From Gammaproteobacteria bacterium (GTDB lineage: Bacteria; Pseudomonadota; Gammaproteobacteria; Competibacterales; Competibacteraceae), in assembly GCA_020846135.1 (NCBI GenBank), contig JADLEK010000034.1:29508-93507 (forward strand): a stretch of 64,000 nucleotides of DNA, in the 5' to 3' direction. Below are positions 19,918 to 29,913 of the stretch, piece after piece (position 1 is the first letter of the stretch; every line of letters begins with the position of its first letter). A model generated the notes under the pieces. The model did no database searches. It saw only the letters and a list, made by a program, of their open reading frames with translations, and was not told the origin of the DNA. The translations under genes were made by a program, and so were the position numbers.

Positions 19918-20336
19918 ATCTGCGTCCTCGCCGTCGCGAAGAGCCGGAACTCAATCTGGTGCCGATGATTGATGTTGTGCTGGTGCTGCTGATCTTCTTC
20001 ATGATCGCCACCAGTCTGCGCCATGAAGCGCTGCTGGAAATCCGCCTGCCGGAAGCGTCAGGTCAGCCGATGCCTAGCGCCGTCGCCCGGCTGGAGCTGA
20101 GCATTACCGCCGACGGCCGCTATGCGGTCAACGGCCAACCCTTGGAAAACCATGATCCGGCAGCGCTGAAAGCCCAACTGCTGGCCGCAACGGGCGGGCG
20201 CATCCTGCCGCTGATCATCAGCGCTGATGGCCGAACCCCCCACCAGGCGGTAGCCACCGCGCTGAATGTCGCTGCGCAACTGGGCTTGCAACAACTGAGT
20301 ATTGCTACGATCACCGCCTCAGCGCCGGGACCCTGA
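19914..20336 (+). CDS. exbD: ExbD/TolR-family protein
   Basis: 140 aa beginning with GTG overlapping the exbB stop. A single N-terminal membrane helix (LNLVPMIDVVLVLLIFFMIA) contains the conserved Asp for proton flow, followed by a periplasmic beta/alpha domain with the TPHQAV helix. Works with ExbB. Confidence 0.93.
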   Translation: MNLRPRRREEPELNLVPMIDVVLVLLIFFMIATSLRHEALLEIRLPEASGQPMPSAVARLELSITADGRYAVNGQPLENHDPAALKAQLLAATGGRILPLIISADGRTPHQAVATALNVAAQLGLQQLSIATITASAPGP

Positions 20337-20340
20337 ACTC

Positions 20341-21579
20341 ATGCACCACTGGCTGGATCGCTATGGCTATTCCCTGAACCTGATCGCGGTGTTGCTGTGG
20401 CCGCTCAGCCTGCTGTTCTGCGTGATCGTGCGGGTGCGGCGCTGGCTCTATCTGAATGGTTTTTTGCCGAGCGCAGCAGTCGCCGTTCCGGTGATCGTGG
20501 TCGGCAACATCAGCGTTGGCGGAGCAGGAAAAACGCCGTTGACGGCGCGGCTGGTGGAGTTGCTGCGAGCAGCCGGTTATCGCCCCGGCATCATCAGTCG
20601 CGGGTATGGCGGTCAGTCCGAGACTTGGCCTCGTTACGTCATCGCCGACAGCGATCCGCAGCAGGTCGGCGATGAGCCGGTGTTGCTGACGCAGCGTTGC
20701 CGCTGTCCAGTAGTGGTCGATCCGGACCGGGTTGCTGCGGCGCGGGCGCTGCTGGAAACGTATCCGTCGTGCAATGTTTTGATCAGCGATGACGGCTTGC
20801 AGCATTACCGCCTGCAGCGCGACATCGAAATTGCTGTCGTTGACGGCTTTCGCCGGTTGGGCAACTGCGCCTGTCTGCCGGCGGGGCCATTGCGCGAGCC
20901 GCCCTCACGATTACGCGAAGTCGATTTCGTGGTCGGCAATGGCGCGGCGCGCGGCGGCGAATATCTGATGGCTCTGCGGGGCGAAACCGCGATCAATCTG
21001 CGCGATCCCCAGGTCAGTTCGGTACTGGCCGGCTTCCGACACAGTACGATTCACGCAGTAGCGGGCATCGGCGATCCGGGACGGTTTTTCGAGCATCTAC
21101 GCCATGCCCGGCTGCGGCTGATTGAACATCCCTTTCCGGATCATCATCCGTTCTGTCCTGAAGATTTGCAGTTCCGGGAGGATTTACCGGTGTTGATGAC
21201 CGAGAAGGACGCGATCAAATGCTGGAAATTCGCCCCGGAAGGGTGCTGGATGGTACCGGTCAGCGCTCAATTGGAACCGCAATTCGAGGAAGCGTTACTG
21301 CAACGGCTGGCGGCCATCGCCCTGTCCAAGGGGGTTCGGCGCGAGATTCCGGCGCGACGGCGCAGCGTCCTTCCTCCCTCCACCCCACATTCATCATCCG
21401 AGGTAAACGAACATGGACAAGAAACTGCTGGAGATTCTGGTGTGTCCGGTCAGCAAGGCTCCGCTGGTTTACGACCCGGCGCGGCAGGAGCTGATCTGCA
21501 AGGAAAGCCGGCTGGCCTATCCGATTCGCGACGGGATTCCGGTGATGCTGGAAGCGGAGGCGCGGCCGTTGACCGCTGA
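20341..21579 (+). CDS. lpxK: Tetraacyldisaccharide 4'-kinase with out-of-family C-terminal tail
   Basis: Phosphorylates the lipid A precursor at the 4' position on the inner membrane. N-terminal membrane helix (residues 10-32), the P-loop GGAGKTPLT at 60-68, SRGYGG, and [11 protein letters not shown] are LpxK hallmarks. The family ends around [11 protein letters not shown] (near residue 330), but here no stop codon follows: the frame continues ~80 more residues (412 total) and runs 167 bp into the Trm112 gene in another frame. The tail has no family resemblance, so the natural stop has probably been lost. Start ATG 20341 follows the exbD stop by 4 bp. Confidence 0.9.
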   Translation: MHHWLDRYGYSLNLIAVLLWPLSLLFCVIVRVRRWLYLNGFLPSAAVAVPVIVVGNISVGGAGKTPLTARLVELLRAAGYRPGIISRGYGGQSETWPRYVIADSDPQQVGDEPVLLTQRCRCPVVVDPDRVAAARALLETYPSCNVLISDDGLQHYRLQRDIEIAVVDGFRRLGNCACLPAGPLREPPSRLREVDFVVGNGAARGGEYLMALRGETAINLRDPQVSSVLAGFRHSTIHAVAGIGDPGRFFEHLRHARLRLIEHPFPDHHPFCPEDLQFREDLPVLMTEKDAIKCWKFAPEGCWMVPVSAQLEPQFEEALLQRLAAIALSKGVRREIPARRRSVLPPSTPHSSSEVNEHGQETAGDSGVSGQQGSAGLRPGAAGADLQGKPAGLSDSRRDSGDAGSGGAAVDR

Positions 21580-21616
21580 GGAGTGTGGCCCTGATAGCGA
21601 TCCAAACCGTGCGTAA
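21413..21616 (+). CDS. Trm112-family small protein (YcaR-like)
   Basis: 67 aa. [18 protein letters not shown] and [13 protein letters not shown] are the YcaR/Trm112 signature. As in E. coli it lies between lpxK and kdsB. Of the zinc-type cysteines only Cys11 and Cys24 remain (residues VCP and LIC), as in many proteobacterial YcaR proteins. A GAGGTAAA site precedes the ATG. Its 5' 167 bp are overlapped by the extended lpxK frame. Confidence 0.92.
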   Translation: MDKKLLEILVCPVSKAPLVYDPARQELICKESRLAYPIRDGIPVMLEAEARPLTAEECGPDSDPNRA

Positions 21617-22427
21617 AGCTGACCCGCTCCGGTTCCGGATCGCCATTCCTGCCCGTTACGGCTCCACCCGGTTGCCGGGTAAGCCGTTACGACTGCTAGC
21701 CGGGCGACCGCTGATTGAACACGTCTACCAGCAGGCGCTGGATAGTGGCGCGCTGGACGTGGTGATCGCCACCGATGATCCTCGGATTCAGATAGTCGCG
21801 GAAAGTTTTGGGGCGGTGGTGTGCATGACCTCGCCCGATCATGCTACCGGCACCGATCGGTTGGCGGAAGTCGCCGATCAGCGCGGCTGGCCCGATGAGG
21901 CCATTGTGGTGAATGTGCAGGGCGATGAGCCGCGCCTGCCGCCAGCGCTGGTTCGCCAAGTCGCGGCGGGGCTGGCGGAACATCCTGACGCCGGGATCGC
22001 GACTGCCTGCACGCGCATTCATGATCCGGCGGAGGCGTTTGATCCCAACGTGGTCAAGGTGGTGCGGGATGCGGCGGGTTATGCGCTGTATTTCAGCCGC
22101 GCCCCAATTCCCTGGCATCGCAGCGCATTTGGACCCGTTGGAGTAACGCTGGCGGAACTTCCCGCCGATACGGTCTGGTTCCGCCATATCGGGATTTACG
22201 CCTACCGGGCGGGGGTATTGCGCGGTTATCCACGGTTGCCGCCGGCCCCGGTGGAGCAAGCCGAGGCGTTGGAGCAATTACGCGCCCTGTGGCATGGCAT
22301 CCGGATTCACGTCGCCGAAGCTGCCGAAGCACCGCCGCCGGGGGTGGATACCGAAGCCGATCTGGTGCGGGCGGCGGCGGAGTGGGCAAGTTCAGATCAG
22401 CAGGTCGAAGCCGGCCAGTTCCGGTAG
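21609..22427 (+). CDS. kdsB: 3-deoxy-manno-octulosonate cytidylyltransferase
   Basis: 272 aa. [17 protein letters not shown] (nucleotide-binding start), [22 protein letters not shown] and [12 protein letters not shown] are KdsB motifs. Activates Kdo with CTP for LPS inner-core synthesis. A GTG at 21609 overlapping the Trm112 stop gives the shortest leader before the conserved start; a GTG at 21585 is possible too. The 3' end overlaps the convergent small gene by 36 bp. Confidence 0.93.
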   Translation: MRKADPLRFRIAIPARYGSTRLPGKPLRLLAGRPLIEHVYQQALDSGALDVVIATDDPRIQIVAESFGAVVCMTSPDHATGTDRLAEVADQRGWPDEAIVVNVQGDEPRLPPALVRQVAAGLAEHPDAGIATACTRIHDPAEAFDPNVVKVVRDAAGYALYFSRAPIPWHRSAFGPVGVTLAELPADTVWFRHIGIYAYRAGVLRGYPRLPPAPVEQAEALEQLRALWHGIRIHVAEAAEAPPPGVDTEADLVRAAAEWASSDQQVEAGQFR

Positions 22428-22664
22428 ATCGGGATTGAACCCGTCGCGACAGTTGTTGAGCAGGGCCACGGTGAAGGTCTCGGCAATCCAGTCGCCGGCG
22501 TCGCCGTACTGGGTGGGCTGGATGACCTTGCGCTCCTGATGTCCTTGCAGAACCAGCGCTGGAGGGTTGGCCAGAATTTCAATGACCTGGCAGGTAATCC
22601 CCTGGTAGCGCAAGGTTTGACCGAGTAGGGGCTTGAGTTTTTCGGGATTGATCGTCGTGAGCAT
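22392..22664 (-). CDS. Small conserved-looking protein of unknown function
   Basis: 90 aa from the ATG at 22664 (MLTTINPEKLKPLLGQTL). The composition is that of a folded small protein ([32 protein letters not shown]) with no membrane segment. I do not recognise the family. The tail overlaps the end of kdsB by 36 bp in a convergent arrangement. It could be extended 21 codons upstream, but that extension runs into the repeat-flanking sequence. Confidence 0.6.
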   Translation of the reverse strand: MLTTINPEKLKPLLGQTLRYQGITCQVIEILANPPALVLQGHQERKVIQPTQYGDAGDWIAETFTVALLNNCRDGFNPDLPELAGFDLLI

Positions 22665-22746
22665 GGCGGCGCAGTCTTCAACCTGATTTTTAGGTAGCTT
22701 ATACCAATTTCCGCCAGGTTTTCGCATTCAGGGTTCCCCCGGGGTT

Positions 22747-22816
22747 CGTCATTCCCGCGAATGCGGGAATCCAGGCAGCCGCTGAACCACTGGATACCCG
22801 CTTTCGCAGGATTGAC
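22747..22816. repeat. MITE/dRS3-like double palindrome
   Basis: CGTCATTCCCGCGAATGCGG... opens a perfect hairpin, ATTCCCGC / GCGGGAAT with loop GAAT (22751-22770). Then about 17 bp later comes an imperfect inverted copy ending ...TTTCGCAGGATTGAC (22790-22816). The two halves pair with each other as well as internally. This is the form of the widespread proteobacterial 'ATTCCCGC...GCGGGAAT' intergenic repeat. It lies between the small unknown gene and asd. Confidence 0.75.
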
Positions 22817-22892
22817 AAATGGGGTGTTTTTTGACCTGAAAAAGATCAAGTCTATTAAGATACGGTATAAAAACCAAATAGTTGAGAAGCGA

Positions 22893-24005
22893 TCACCGCT
22901 CCAGCAGCATCCGCAGCATCCGCCGCAATGGCTCCGCAGCGCCCCACAGCAACTGATCGCCGCAGGTGAACGCGGCCAGATACTCCGGTCCCATATTCAG
23001 CTTCCGCAACCGGCCTACCGGTACGCTCAGAGTTCCGGTCACAGCGGCAGGCGTCAGATCCCGCATGGATAACTCCCGCTCATTGGGCACCACTTTCACC
23101 CAGTCATTAGCGGTCCCGATGATCTCCACGATCTCATCCAATGGCGCAGCTCGAGTGAGTTTTATGGTCAAGGCCTGACTGTGGCAACGCATCGCGCCAA
23201 TCCGGATGCAGAGACCATCAATCGGCAACGGATCGCCGGAACGACCCATGATCTTGTTGGTTTCCGCCTGGCCTTTCCATTCCTCGCGGCTCTGCCCATT
23301 ATCGAGTTGCTTGTCGATCCAGGGAATCAGGCTGCCGGCCAGCGGTGCGCCAAAATTCGCGGTCGGAAACTCACTGGAACGAAGGGTTTCCGCCACCCTC
23401 CGGTCAATCTCAAGAATCGCTGAAGCCGGTTCATTCAGCCGATCCGCGACTGCGGCATGAATCATCCCCATTTGCTGAATCAGTTCGCGCATATTCTGCG
23501 CCCCGGCCCCGGAAGCCGCCTGATAGGTCATGGCGCTCATCCATTCCACCAGACCCTGCGCGAATAAGCCGCCCAATCCCATCAGCATCAGACTGACCGT
23601 GCAATTACCGCCGATGTAATCCTTCACTCCCTGATCCAGCGCCTTCTCAATCACCGTGCGATTAACCGGATCGAGAATAATCACCGCGTCATCTTTCATC
23701 CGCAGGGTTGAAGCGGCGTCAATCCAGTAGCCTTGCCAACCGGCAGCCCGTAATTGCGGATAAATGGCGCTGGTATAATCGCCGCCCTGACAGGTGACAA
23801 TAATGTCTAGGGTTTTTAATTCGGCAATCGAGTGGGCGTCCTTGAGCAGCGCAGTGGTTTTGCCAATGCCTGGCCCTTGACCGCCAATGTTGGACGTGGT
23901 GAAAAACACCGGCTCATCGATCAGCGCGAAATCATGTTCCGCCTGCATTCGCGCCATCAGCACCGAACCTACCATTCCCCGCCAACCCACCAGACCGACT
24001 CGCAT
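22893..24005 (-). CDS. asd: Aspartate-semialdehyde dehydrogenase
   Basis: 370 aa. [17 protein letters not shown] is the NADP-binding start; catalytic Cys135 lies in GGNCTVS, and the active-site His is in [12 protein letters not shown]. The long form, with the insert seen in gammaproteobacterial Asd. Makes aspartate semialdehyde for lysine, threonine, methionine and cell-wall diaminopimelate. A GAGGAG ribosome site precedes the ATG. Located just downstream of leuB, as in several gammaproteobacteria. Confidence 0.96.
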   Translation of the reverse strand: MRVGLVGWRGMVGSVLMARMQAEHDFALIDEPVFFTTSNIGGQGPGIGKTTALLKDAHSIAELKTLDIIVTCQGGDYTSAIYPQLRAAGWQGYWIDAASTLRMKDDAVIILDPVNRTVIEKALDQGVKDYIGGNCTVSLMLMGLGGLFAQGLVEWMSAMTYQAASGAGAQNMRELIQQMGMIHAAVADRLNEPASAILEIDRRVAETLRSSEFPTANFGAPLAGSLIPWIDKQLDNGQSREEWKGQAETNKIMGRSGDPLPIDGLCIRIGAMRCHSQALTIKLTRAAPLDEIVEIIGTANDWVKVVPNERELSMRDLTPAAVTGTLSVPVGRLRKLNMGPEYLAAFTCGDQLLWGAAEPLRRMLRMLLER

Positions 24006-24065
24006 GATTGCACTCCTCGCCTTGCATTAAATCAGCTTGCGTTAAACCAGAATGACTTGAAAATT

Positions 24066-25139
24066 TTACAGCGCCGCAACCACGGCATCGCCCATCGCCT
24101 GGGTCCCGACCGGCGTCATGCCGGCGGCCATAATATCCAGCGTTCGCAATCCCTGATCCAGCACCTGCCCGACGGCCCGTTCAATCCGTTCAGCCTGTTG
24201 CGGAGCGTTCAGGCTGTAGCGCAACAGCATTGCTGCCGACAAAATCGTCGCCAGCGGATTGGCCATGCCCTTGCCGGCGATGTCGGGCGCGGAACCATGA
24301 ATCGGCTCATACAGACCCTTGCCGTTGGCATCCAGCGACGCCGAAGGCAACATGCCAATGGAGCCGGTCAGCATTGCCGCGCAGTCCGATAGAATGTCGC
24401 CGAACAGGTTGCCAGTCACGATCACGTCGAACTGCTTGGGGGCGCGGACCAGTTGCATCGCGGCGTTATCCACATACAAATGCGACAACGCCACCTCGGG
24501 ATAGTCCTTCGCCACCCGCTCCACCACCTCCCGCCACAATTCCGACACTTCCAGCGCGTTGGCCTTGTCCACCGAACAGAGCTTGCGCTGGCGCTTGCGG
24601 GCGGCTTCAAACCCGACCCGGGCGATCCGTTCGATCTCCGATTCGCGGTAGATCATGGTGTTAAAGCCTTCCCGTTCGCCGCTGTCCAGGGTGCGAATCC
24701 CGCGAGGCTGACCAAAGTAAACGTCGCCGGTCAGTTCCCGCACGATCAAAATATCCAGCCCGGCGACGATTTCCGGCTTGAGCGTCGAGGCGGCAGTGAG
24801 TTGCGGGTAGAGGATCGCTGGACGAAGATTGGCGAATACCCCTAGATCAGCGCGGATCATCAACAACCCCTGCTCTGCGCGCAACGACCGATCCAGCGTT
24901 TCCCACTTTGGCCCACCAACCGCACCGAGCAGGATCGCATCGGCTTCATGGGCCTGGCGACGGGTCTGATCCGGGTAGGGAACGCCGAACGCATCGACCG
25001 CACCGCCGCCGAGCAAACCATAATCCAGCGTCACGCCAAGGCCGTGTTCCTGGCGCAGGCACTCCAGCACCTTGGCAGCTTCGGCGATGATTTCCGGGCC
25101 AATGCCGTCACCGGGGAGAATCAGGATTTTGGCGGTCAT
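24066..25139 (-). CDS. leuB: 3-isopropylmalate dehydrogenase
   Basis: 357 aa. [13 protein letters not shown] at the N-terminus, [43 protein letters not shown] and [14 protein letters not shown] (the NAD-site region) identify LeuB. Oxidative decarboxylation in leucine synthesis. The other leu genes are not in the window. It is followed 60 bp later by asd. Confidence 0.96.
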   Translation of the reverse strand: MTAKILILPGDGIGPEIIAEAAKVLECLRQEHGLGVTLDYGLLGGGAVDAFGVPYPDQTRRQAHEADAILLGAVGGPKWETLDRSLRAEQGLLMIRADLGVFANLRPAILYPQLTAASTLKPEIVAGLDILIVRELTGDVYFGQPRGIRTLDSGEREGFNTMIYRESEIERIARVGFEAARKRQRKLCSVDKANALEVSELWREVVERVAKDYPEVALSHLYVDNAAMQLVRAPKQFDVIVTGNLFGDILSDCAAMLTGSIGMLPSASLDANGKGLYEPIHGSAPDIAGKGMANPLATILSAAMLLRYSLNAPQQAERIERAVGQVLDQGLRTLDIMAAGMTPVGTQAMGDAVVAAL

Positions 25140-25194
25140 CTCAAACGTCCTTCAAAGAATCACTACTTTCCACACCCGCTTTGGACAGCCTGGC

Positions 25195-25935
25195 TTACCA
25201 CGGAATCGGTTGGCCATCCCGGAAGAAGCCGCCGGTTGGGCCATCGTCCGGCAAGGTCGCTGCCCAGACGATGCCTGCTGCGCCCTGCTCTATCGTCCGC
25301 TCCGCGTGAGGACCGCCCATATCGGTGCGCACCCAGCCGGGGCAGACCGAATTGACCAGGATGTTAAAGCCTTGGGTTTCCGCCGCCAGAATGCGGGTCA
25401 GCGCATTCAGCGCAGTCTTGGAAATCCGGTAGGCCGGCGATTTTCCTTCCATCTCGCTCAACTGGCCCATGCCGCTCGACAGATTCACGATCCGGCCATA
25501 ATGCTGGTGCTTCATCAGCGGGACCAGTTCCTGCGCCAGCATCAGCGGTCCATACAGATTGGTTTTCAGCGTGGCGGTTAACGTTTCCAGACTGGCGGTG
25601 AAGACGCTGGCGCTTCCGGCTTCCTCGGAACTGTGGCTGTCCAGGAACACCCCGGCATTATTCACCAGAATATCCAGCCGCCCGCAGCGGCTGTGAATAA
25701 ACGCCCCGAGTTCAGCCACGCTGGTTTCAGAAGTCACGTCCAGTGGTTGAAACAGCACATCGAGGTCCTCCGCCAGCAATTTCTCCATCGCCATCTCGCC
25801 CTTGCCGGCATTGCGGCTGGTCATGATCACCCGGATGTCGCGCTTGGCCAGTTGCCGGGCCGTTTCCAGACCCAAACCCCGATTGGCGCCCGTTATCACC
25901 GCTACGGGCTTGACGCTTTTGTCGCTCATTATCAT
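25195..25935 (-). CDS. Short-chain dehydrogenase/reductase
   Basis: 246 aa Rossmann-fold protein. TGANRGLGLETA is the glycine-rich cofactor motif, NNAGVF follows, and the catalytic Ser/Tyr/Lys set is NLSSGMGQL...YRISKTAL. The C-terminal GWVRTDMGGP is typical of the classical SDR family close to carbonyl reductases. The substrate is unknown. A separate transcript from leuB is possible, as 55 bp separate them. Confidence 0.88.
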   Translation of the reverse strand: MIMSDKSVKPVAVITGANRGLGLETARQLAKRDIRVIMTSRNAGKGEMAMEKLLAEDLDVLFQPLDVTSETSVAELGAFIHSRCGRLDILVNNAGVFLDSHSSEEAGSASVFTASLETLTATLKTNLYGPLMLAQELVPLMKHQHYGRIVNLSSGMGQLSEMEGKSPAYRISKTALNALTRILAAETQGFNILVNSVCPGWVRTDMGGPHAERTIEQGAAGIVWAATLPDDGPTGGFFRDGQPIPW

Positions 25936-26064
25936 CTCTCCCTCAGCCGCCCCGGCAATTCACGATGGTGATCGCAAATTGGCGTAGCGTGTTGTTTTAT
26001 TCATATCTGCTGTTGCAAATAGTAACCGTCTTTGCGCGATTAAAACAACAAAACCCACATGAAT

Positions 26065-26520
26065 TTATACGGATTCGGCTCTAAACACGCCATATTGGCC
26101 CTTAAAAGTCATTGCCGGTTCGCCATCCGCGCGAATCACCACCTCAACGGTCCAGCGGGCCTTGCCACGCTCGCGGTAGCGGTGAATAAATTGTTCGACA
26201 GCCGTCGGTTCCGGCAATACGCATTCCGCCAAAATCCCTTCCCGCACCGGCCGCAGAAATTTCAGGTGGCTGTCGATAATCACGATCTCGGCGCTTTCGC
26301 TATGCTCGCGCAGGGTCAGCGTAGTCATGGTCCAGCCGGTCAATGCGGCAATTGCGGCCATCGATCCACCAAATGCGGTGCCCTTGTCATTGACGTTCGG
26401 TTCCAACGGCGCGGTCAACGCCAGCCTCGTGACATCGCAGCGTTCGATTTGGGCCTGCATCGCCCGGAATAGCGGGACATGGCGGTTGAGATAGTCATTG
26501 AGTTCCTGTAGGTGCGACAT
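26065..26520 (-). CDS. Hotdog-fold thioesterase (YiiD_C-like)
   Basis: 151 aa. NVNDKGTAFGGSMAAIAALTG is the hotdog-fold helix with a glycine-rich turn, preceded by a beta strand; the layout matches the YiiD C-terminal putative thioesterase domain. The acyl-CoA substrate cannot be read from the sequence. Divergent from the nitroreductase gene, with ~125 bp between them. Confidence 0.82.
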   Translation of the reverse strand: MSHLQELNDYLNRHVPLFRAMQAQIERCDVTRLALTAPLEPNVNDKGTAFGGSMAAIAALTGWTMTTLTLREHSESAEIVIIDSHLKFLRPVREGILAECVLPEPTAVEQFIHRYRERGKARWTVEVVIRADGEPAMTFKGQYGVFRAESV

Positions 26521-26646
26521 GAGAGCGGCTCCGGTTGGTTTGGAATGGCGAAAATGCTGGAATCAGAAAATTGACCGGCATTTTCGCTTTTTTCGCGCCG
26601 CCGTGGTCTACAAAACCGCCTTTAACCTGAATCTCTGGAGACGCTC

Positions 26647-27252
26647 ATGCAGGAAAACCACGCTGTTACTCAAGTCGCCATTGCCGATCTCATCGCCCGC
26701 CGCTGGAGTCCGCGCGCCATTGATCCGGATCAGCCGGTCAGTCGCGAGCATCTGTTGGCCTTGCTGGAAGCGGCCCGCTGGGCACCGTCCTGTTTCGGCG
26801 ATCAGCCGTGGCGCTATCTGGTCTGGGATCGGTTCCGCGATCCAGCGGGCTGGCAGCAGGCGTTTGAATGCCTCGCCGAGGGCAATCAGGCCTGGGTCAA
26901 AAACGCCCCGATCCTGGCGCTAGCGGTGGCTGCGCCGAATTTCGGCCACAACGGTCAGCCGAACCGTTGGGCGCAGTACGATACCGGGGCCGCCAGTGAG
27001 AATCTGTGTCTGCAAGCGATGGCGCTGGGGCTGGTCGCGCATCAGATGGGCGGCTTTGATCCGGAAGCGGCCAAGACTCGCTTTAACATCCCCGCCGATC
27101 ATGCCGGGATGGCGATGATCGCGATTGGACATCCGGGTCCGGTCGAGCTGTTGCCGGCGGCGCTGGCCGAGAAGGAACTGGCTCCGCGCCGCCGCAAGCC
27201 GCTGGAGCAGTGGGCGTTTGAGGGCCATTGGGGCCAAAGCGTCCAAGGCTGA
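26647..27252 (+). CDS. Nitroreductase-family flavoprotein
   Basis: 201 aa. RRWSPRAIDPDQPVSREHLL, EAARWAPSCFGDQPWRYLVW and the FMN-site MALGLVAHQMGGFDP identify an NfsB/nitroreductase-fold oxidoreductase. The ribosome site is TCTGGAG. It sits 12 bp before the MotA-like gene, so it could head that transcript, though a functional link is not evident. Confidence 0.88.
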   Translation: MQENHAVTQVAIADLIARRWSPRAIDPDQPVSREHLLALLEAARWAPSCFGDQPWRYLVWDRFRDPAGWQQAFECLAEGNQAWVKNAPILALAVAAPNFGHNGQPNRWAQYDTGAASENLCLQAMALGLVAHQMGGFDPEAAKTRFNIPADHAGMAMIAIGHPGPVELLPAALAEKELAPRRRKPLEQWAFEGHWGQSVQG

Positions 27253-27264
27253 TCGGCGCATCCC

Positions 27265-28344
27265 ATGCCTTTAACCGTCTCCGAACGGCGCTCGCAGCGG
27301 GGTGCCGGGCGTTATCTCTTCAACTCCCTGCTGTTTCTGGCGGCGTTGACCGCGCTGGGCGCCTTTTTCCAGCAGCCGTTGACCGCCGCGTTTTTAACCA
27401 ATCCCTATCTGAACGGGACCATCGCCGCCACGTTCCTGTTTGGGGTGGCTTATACCCTCACGGCGCTGACCGATGCGTTGCGCGATGTTCGGGCCGGCGA
27501 CCGGGCCGCCGAGGTCGCGTTAAAAGCCCGTCGTCATGAAATCCCGCTCAAACAGGCCGATGAATTGCTGCTCGGCCCGCACTGGCGCGGAGTCGGCGAT
27601 TTCATGCAGAAGATTCACCGGGTGATCAGCCACGGCGATGCGGCTGCCACCTTGCCTTATCTGCTCGATTCGCTGGCGACCCAGGGCGATGACCGGCGGG
27701 CGCTGGTCCGCTATCTGACCGGGGCGCTGGTGCTGCTGGGGTTGATCGGCACTTTTTACGGCCTGTTGCTGACCATTGCCGGGGTGCGTGAGGTGATCAG
27801 CGGACTGGCTACTGACAAGGCCGCCGATACCATGACCCTGATCGCTCATTTCAAGGATCGGCTGGCCGCCCCGCTGGGCGGGATGGGGACCTCGTTTTCC
27901 GCTTCACTGTTCGGCCTGCTGGCGGCGCTGGCGCTGGGCTTTCTAGAGCTGCAACTGCTCCGCGCCCAGAACCATCATCACACCCAACTGGAGGCGCTGG
28001 TGGTCAGCGATCTGGCGCCCCTGTGGCAGCCGGTGGTTACGATCACCGCCCAGACCGAGACCATTTCACCCCGGCATCTGGCGGCGTTGTTGCAAGCAAC
28101 CACTGACCGGCTGGAGCGGGTGGCGGCGACGACTGAATATCTAGCGAATCGCGGCGAGGGCATTACCCGGGTCGCGGAACAGGTGGCGAATCTGGGCCAG
28201 CAGATCGAGTCGTTGCGCGGGACCTTGCAGAACATCGAGAACGACCGCACCGCAGATTTGCGTCACGAACTGCGGGCCATTGCCCGCTTGTTGGCGCAGC
28301 AGTCCGGGCAAGCACTGGATGTCGATCATGCTCCGCCGCCGTGA
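27265..28344 (+). CDS. MotA/TolQ/ExbB-type membrane protein (motor-like stator subunit)
   Basis: 359 aa. Two N-terminal membrane segments (~20-42 and ~50-72) precede a cytoplasmic part. A second pair follows at ~150-175 and ~205-230, with the MotA/TolQ core LLGLIGTFYGLLLTIAGV and GMGTSFSASLFGLLAALAL. The C-terminal ~100 residues are cytoplasmic and helical. It precedes and overlaps a MotB/OmpA-like gene by 17 bp. The two resemble proton-channel stator pairs other than flagellar MotAB; no flagellar genes are near. The energised partner is unknown. Confidence 0.85.
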   Translation: MPLTVSERRSQRGAGRYLFNSLLFLAALTALGAFFQQPLTAAFLTNPYLNGTIAATFLFGVAYTLTALTDALRDVRAGDRAAEVALKARRHEIPLKQADELLLGPHWRGVGDFMQKIHRVISHGDAAATLPYLLDSLATQGDDRRALVRYLTGALVLLGLIGTFYGLLLTIAGVREVISGLATDKAADTMTLIAHFKDRLAAPLGGMGTSFSASLFGLLAALALGFLELQLLRAQNHHHTQLEALVVSDLAPLWQPVVTITAQTETISPRHLAALLQATTDRLERVAATTEYLANRGEGITRVAEQVANLGQQIESLRGTLQNIENDRTADLRHELRAIARLLAQQSGQALDVDHAPPP

Positions 28345-29326
28345 GTCGCTCAGTGAAGTCAATCTCTGGCCGGCGTTCACCGACGCCCTGAGCGGGCTGG
28401 TGATGGTGTTGATCTTTCTAATCACGGTATTCGTGATCACCGAGGTGCTGATTGGCCGCGAGATCATGGGCAAGGACACCGCGATTGGTCAGTTGCAGCG
28501 GATCGTCGAGCATCTGGAAGGGCTGGCCGGCGATGCCGAGAAAGAGGCGGCGCGGTTGCGCGGGCGGGCGCAAAATCTGGAAAGCACGGTCAGCGAACGG
28601 GATCAGTTACTGGCCCAATTGCGGAATCAACTGGCCGGGCTAAGCGCCGACAAGAGCAAGGCCGAGCAGAGTTTGGGCAGTGTCCAGGAGCAGGCGGCGT
28701 TGCTGAGTATCCGGGCTGAGCGGCTGGCAGCAGAGCTGGAGCGGCTCAATCGGGCGCTGGCGGCCAATCAGCAGGATTTGGCCCAGCGCGATGCGGTGAT
28801 TATTGAGCAGAAGGGCCGGATCGAGGCGCTCGATAGTGCATTGAAGAAAAAGCTGCTAGAGCGGGTCGAGGAGCTGGAGAAATACGCCAGCGATTTCTTT
28901 GGCCGGTTGCGGGAAGTGTTCGCCGACAATCCCGACATCAAGGTGGTCGGCGACCGCTTTGTGTTCCAGTCTGAAGTACTGTTTGCCTCCGGCGAGGCCA
29001 CGCTGTCCCCATCCGGGCGCGGCGATCTGGACAAGTTCGCGGCGGTGTACCGGCAACTGGCGGCGCGGTTGCCAGCGGATTTGCCGGTCATTATCGAGGT
29101 GCAGGGTCACACCGACCGGGTGCCGGTGCGCGGACGGTTTCCGTCCAATTGGGAACTGTCCACGGCGCGGGCGCAGGATGTGGTGAATTATCTGATTCAA
29201 CAAGGCGTCCCGCCGGAACGACTGGCGCCAGTCGGGATGGGCGAATATCACCCGCTGGACCCGGGGGACAACCCGGAGTCGTATCGGCGTAACCGCCGGA
29301 TTGAGTTAAAAATCACCAGTCGCTAA
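28328..29326 (+). CDS. MotB-like OmpA-domain protein with long coiled coil
   Basis: 332 aa. One N-terminal membrane helix (residues ~18-38, ALSGLVMVLIFLITVFVI) is preceded by a short cytoplasmic stretch (LSEVNLWPAFTDA). A coiled coil of about 140 residues follows (~50-190), and then an OmpA-type peptidoglycan-binding domain with EVQGHTDRVPVRG, WELSTARAQ and YRRNRRIELKI. The ATG at 28328 is chosen because it starts just before the cytoplasmic leader; another ATG at 28319 is possible. The likely partner is the MotA-like protein. The long coiled coil between membrane and OmpA domain is not found in MotB. Confidence 0.85.
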   Translation: MLRRRESLSEVNLWPAFTDALSGLVMVLIFLITVFVITEVLIGREIMGKDTAIGQLQRIVEHLEGLAGDAEKEAARLRGRAQNLESTVSERDQLLAQLRNQLAGLSADKSKAEQSLGSVQEQAALLSIRAERLAAELERLNRALAANQQDLAQRDAVIIEQKGRIEALDSALKKKLLERVEELEKYASDFFGRLREVFADNPDIKVVGDRFVFQSEVLFASGEATLSPSGRGDLDKFAAVYRQLAARLPADLPVIIEVQGHTDRVPVRGRFPSNWELSTARAQDVVNYLIQQGVPPERLAPVGMGEYHPLDPGDNPESYRRNRRIELKITSR

Positions 29327-29387
29327 GGCAGCGGGTCGATTGTGCTAGACTTTTTGGGTCTTTTATCCCAACTCGCGAGTGCGCCCC

Positions 29388-29888
29388 ATGGAATTTAAAA
29401 CGACTGATTTGTGCGATGAGCATTTTGATCTGTGCAACCAGTTTTCGGACCGGTTGCAGATTGCCGAACCGCTGTTTAACGATTATGGCGGCGAGATCAT
29501 GTTCTCCGGTCCCATCGTGACGCTCAAGGTGTTTGAGGACAACACTCTAGTGCGTAAGGTGCTGGAAGAGCCGGGGGAAGGCCGGGTGCTGGTGGTGGAT
29601 GGCGGCGGTTCAACCCGTTGCGCCCTGCTGGGCGATCAACTCGGCGAATTGGCCGAAGATAATAATTGGGCCGGGGTGATCGTGAATGGCTGTATCCGTG
29701 ACTCCGCTGCGATCAGCGAGCTGAGTATTGGCGTTAAAGCCTTGGCGACTCATCCGCTCAAGAGCGTCAAGCGCAATAGCGGCGAGCGCGATATTCCGGT
29801 GTGCTTTGCCGGGATTACGTTCAGGCCGGGTTATTATCTCTATGCGGATGACGATGGCATGATCGTGTCGGAACGGCCGTTGATTTAA
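29388..29888 (+). CDS. rraA: RraA-family protein (RNase E activity regulator / HMG aldolase fold)
   Basis: 166 aa. [38 protein letters not shown] and [22 protein letters not shown] match RraA. In E. coli it binds RNase E and inhibits it; other members are aldolases acting on 4-hydroxy-4-methyl-2-oxoglutarate, and the sequence alone does not decide. The Shine-Dalgarno is weak; the ATG at 29388 matches the family N-terminus. Followed by an intrinsic terminator. Confidence 0.9.
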   Translation: MEFKTTDLCDEHFDLCNQFSDRLQIAEPLFNDYGGEIMFSGPIVTLKVFEDNTLVRKVLEEPGEGRVLVVDGGGSTRCALLGDQLGELAEDNNWAGVIVNGCIRDSAAISELSIGVKALATHPLKSVKRNSGERDIPVCFAGITFRPGYYLYADDDGMIVSERPLI

Positions 29889-29913
29889 TGGCAACAGCAT
29901 GATTGATTCATGG

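Noticed and set aside
27265..29326. Zorya (ZorAB) antiphage system
   Set aside because: The ZorA-like tail is short, and ZorC, ZorD or ZorE genes are absent on both sides.
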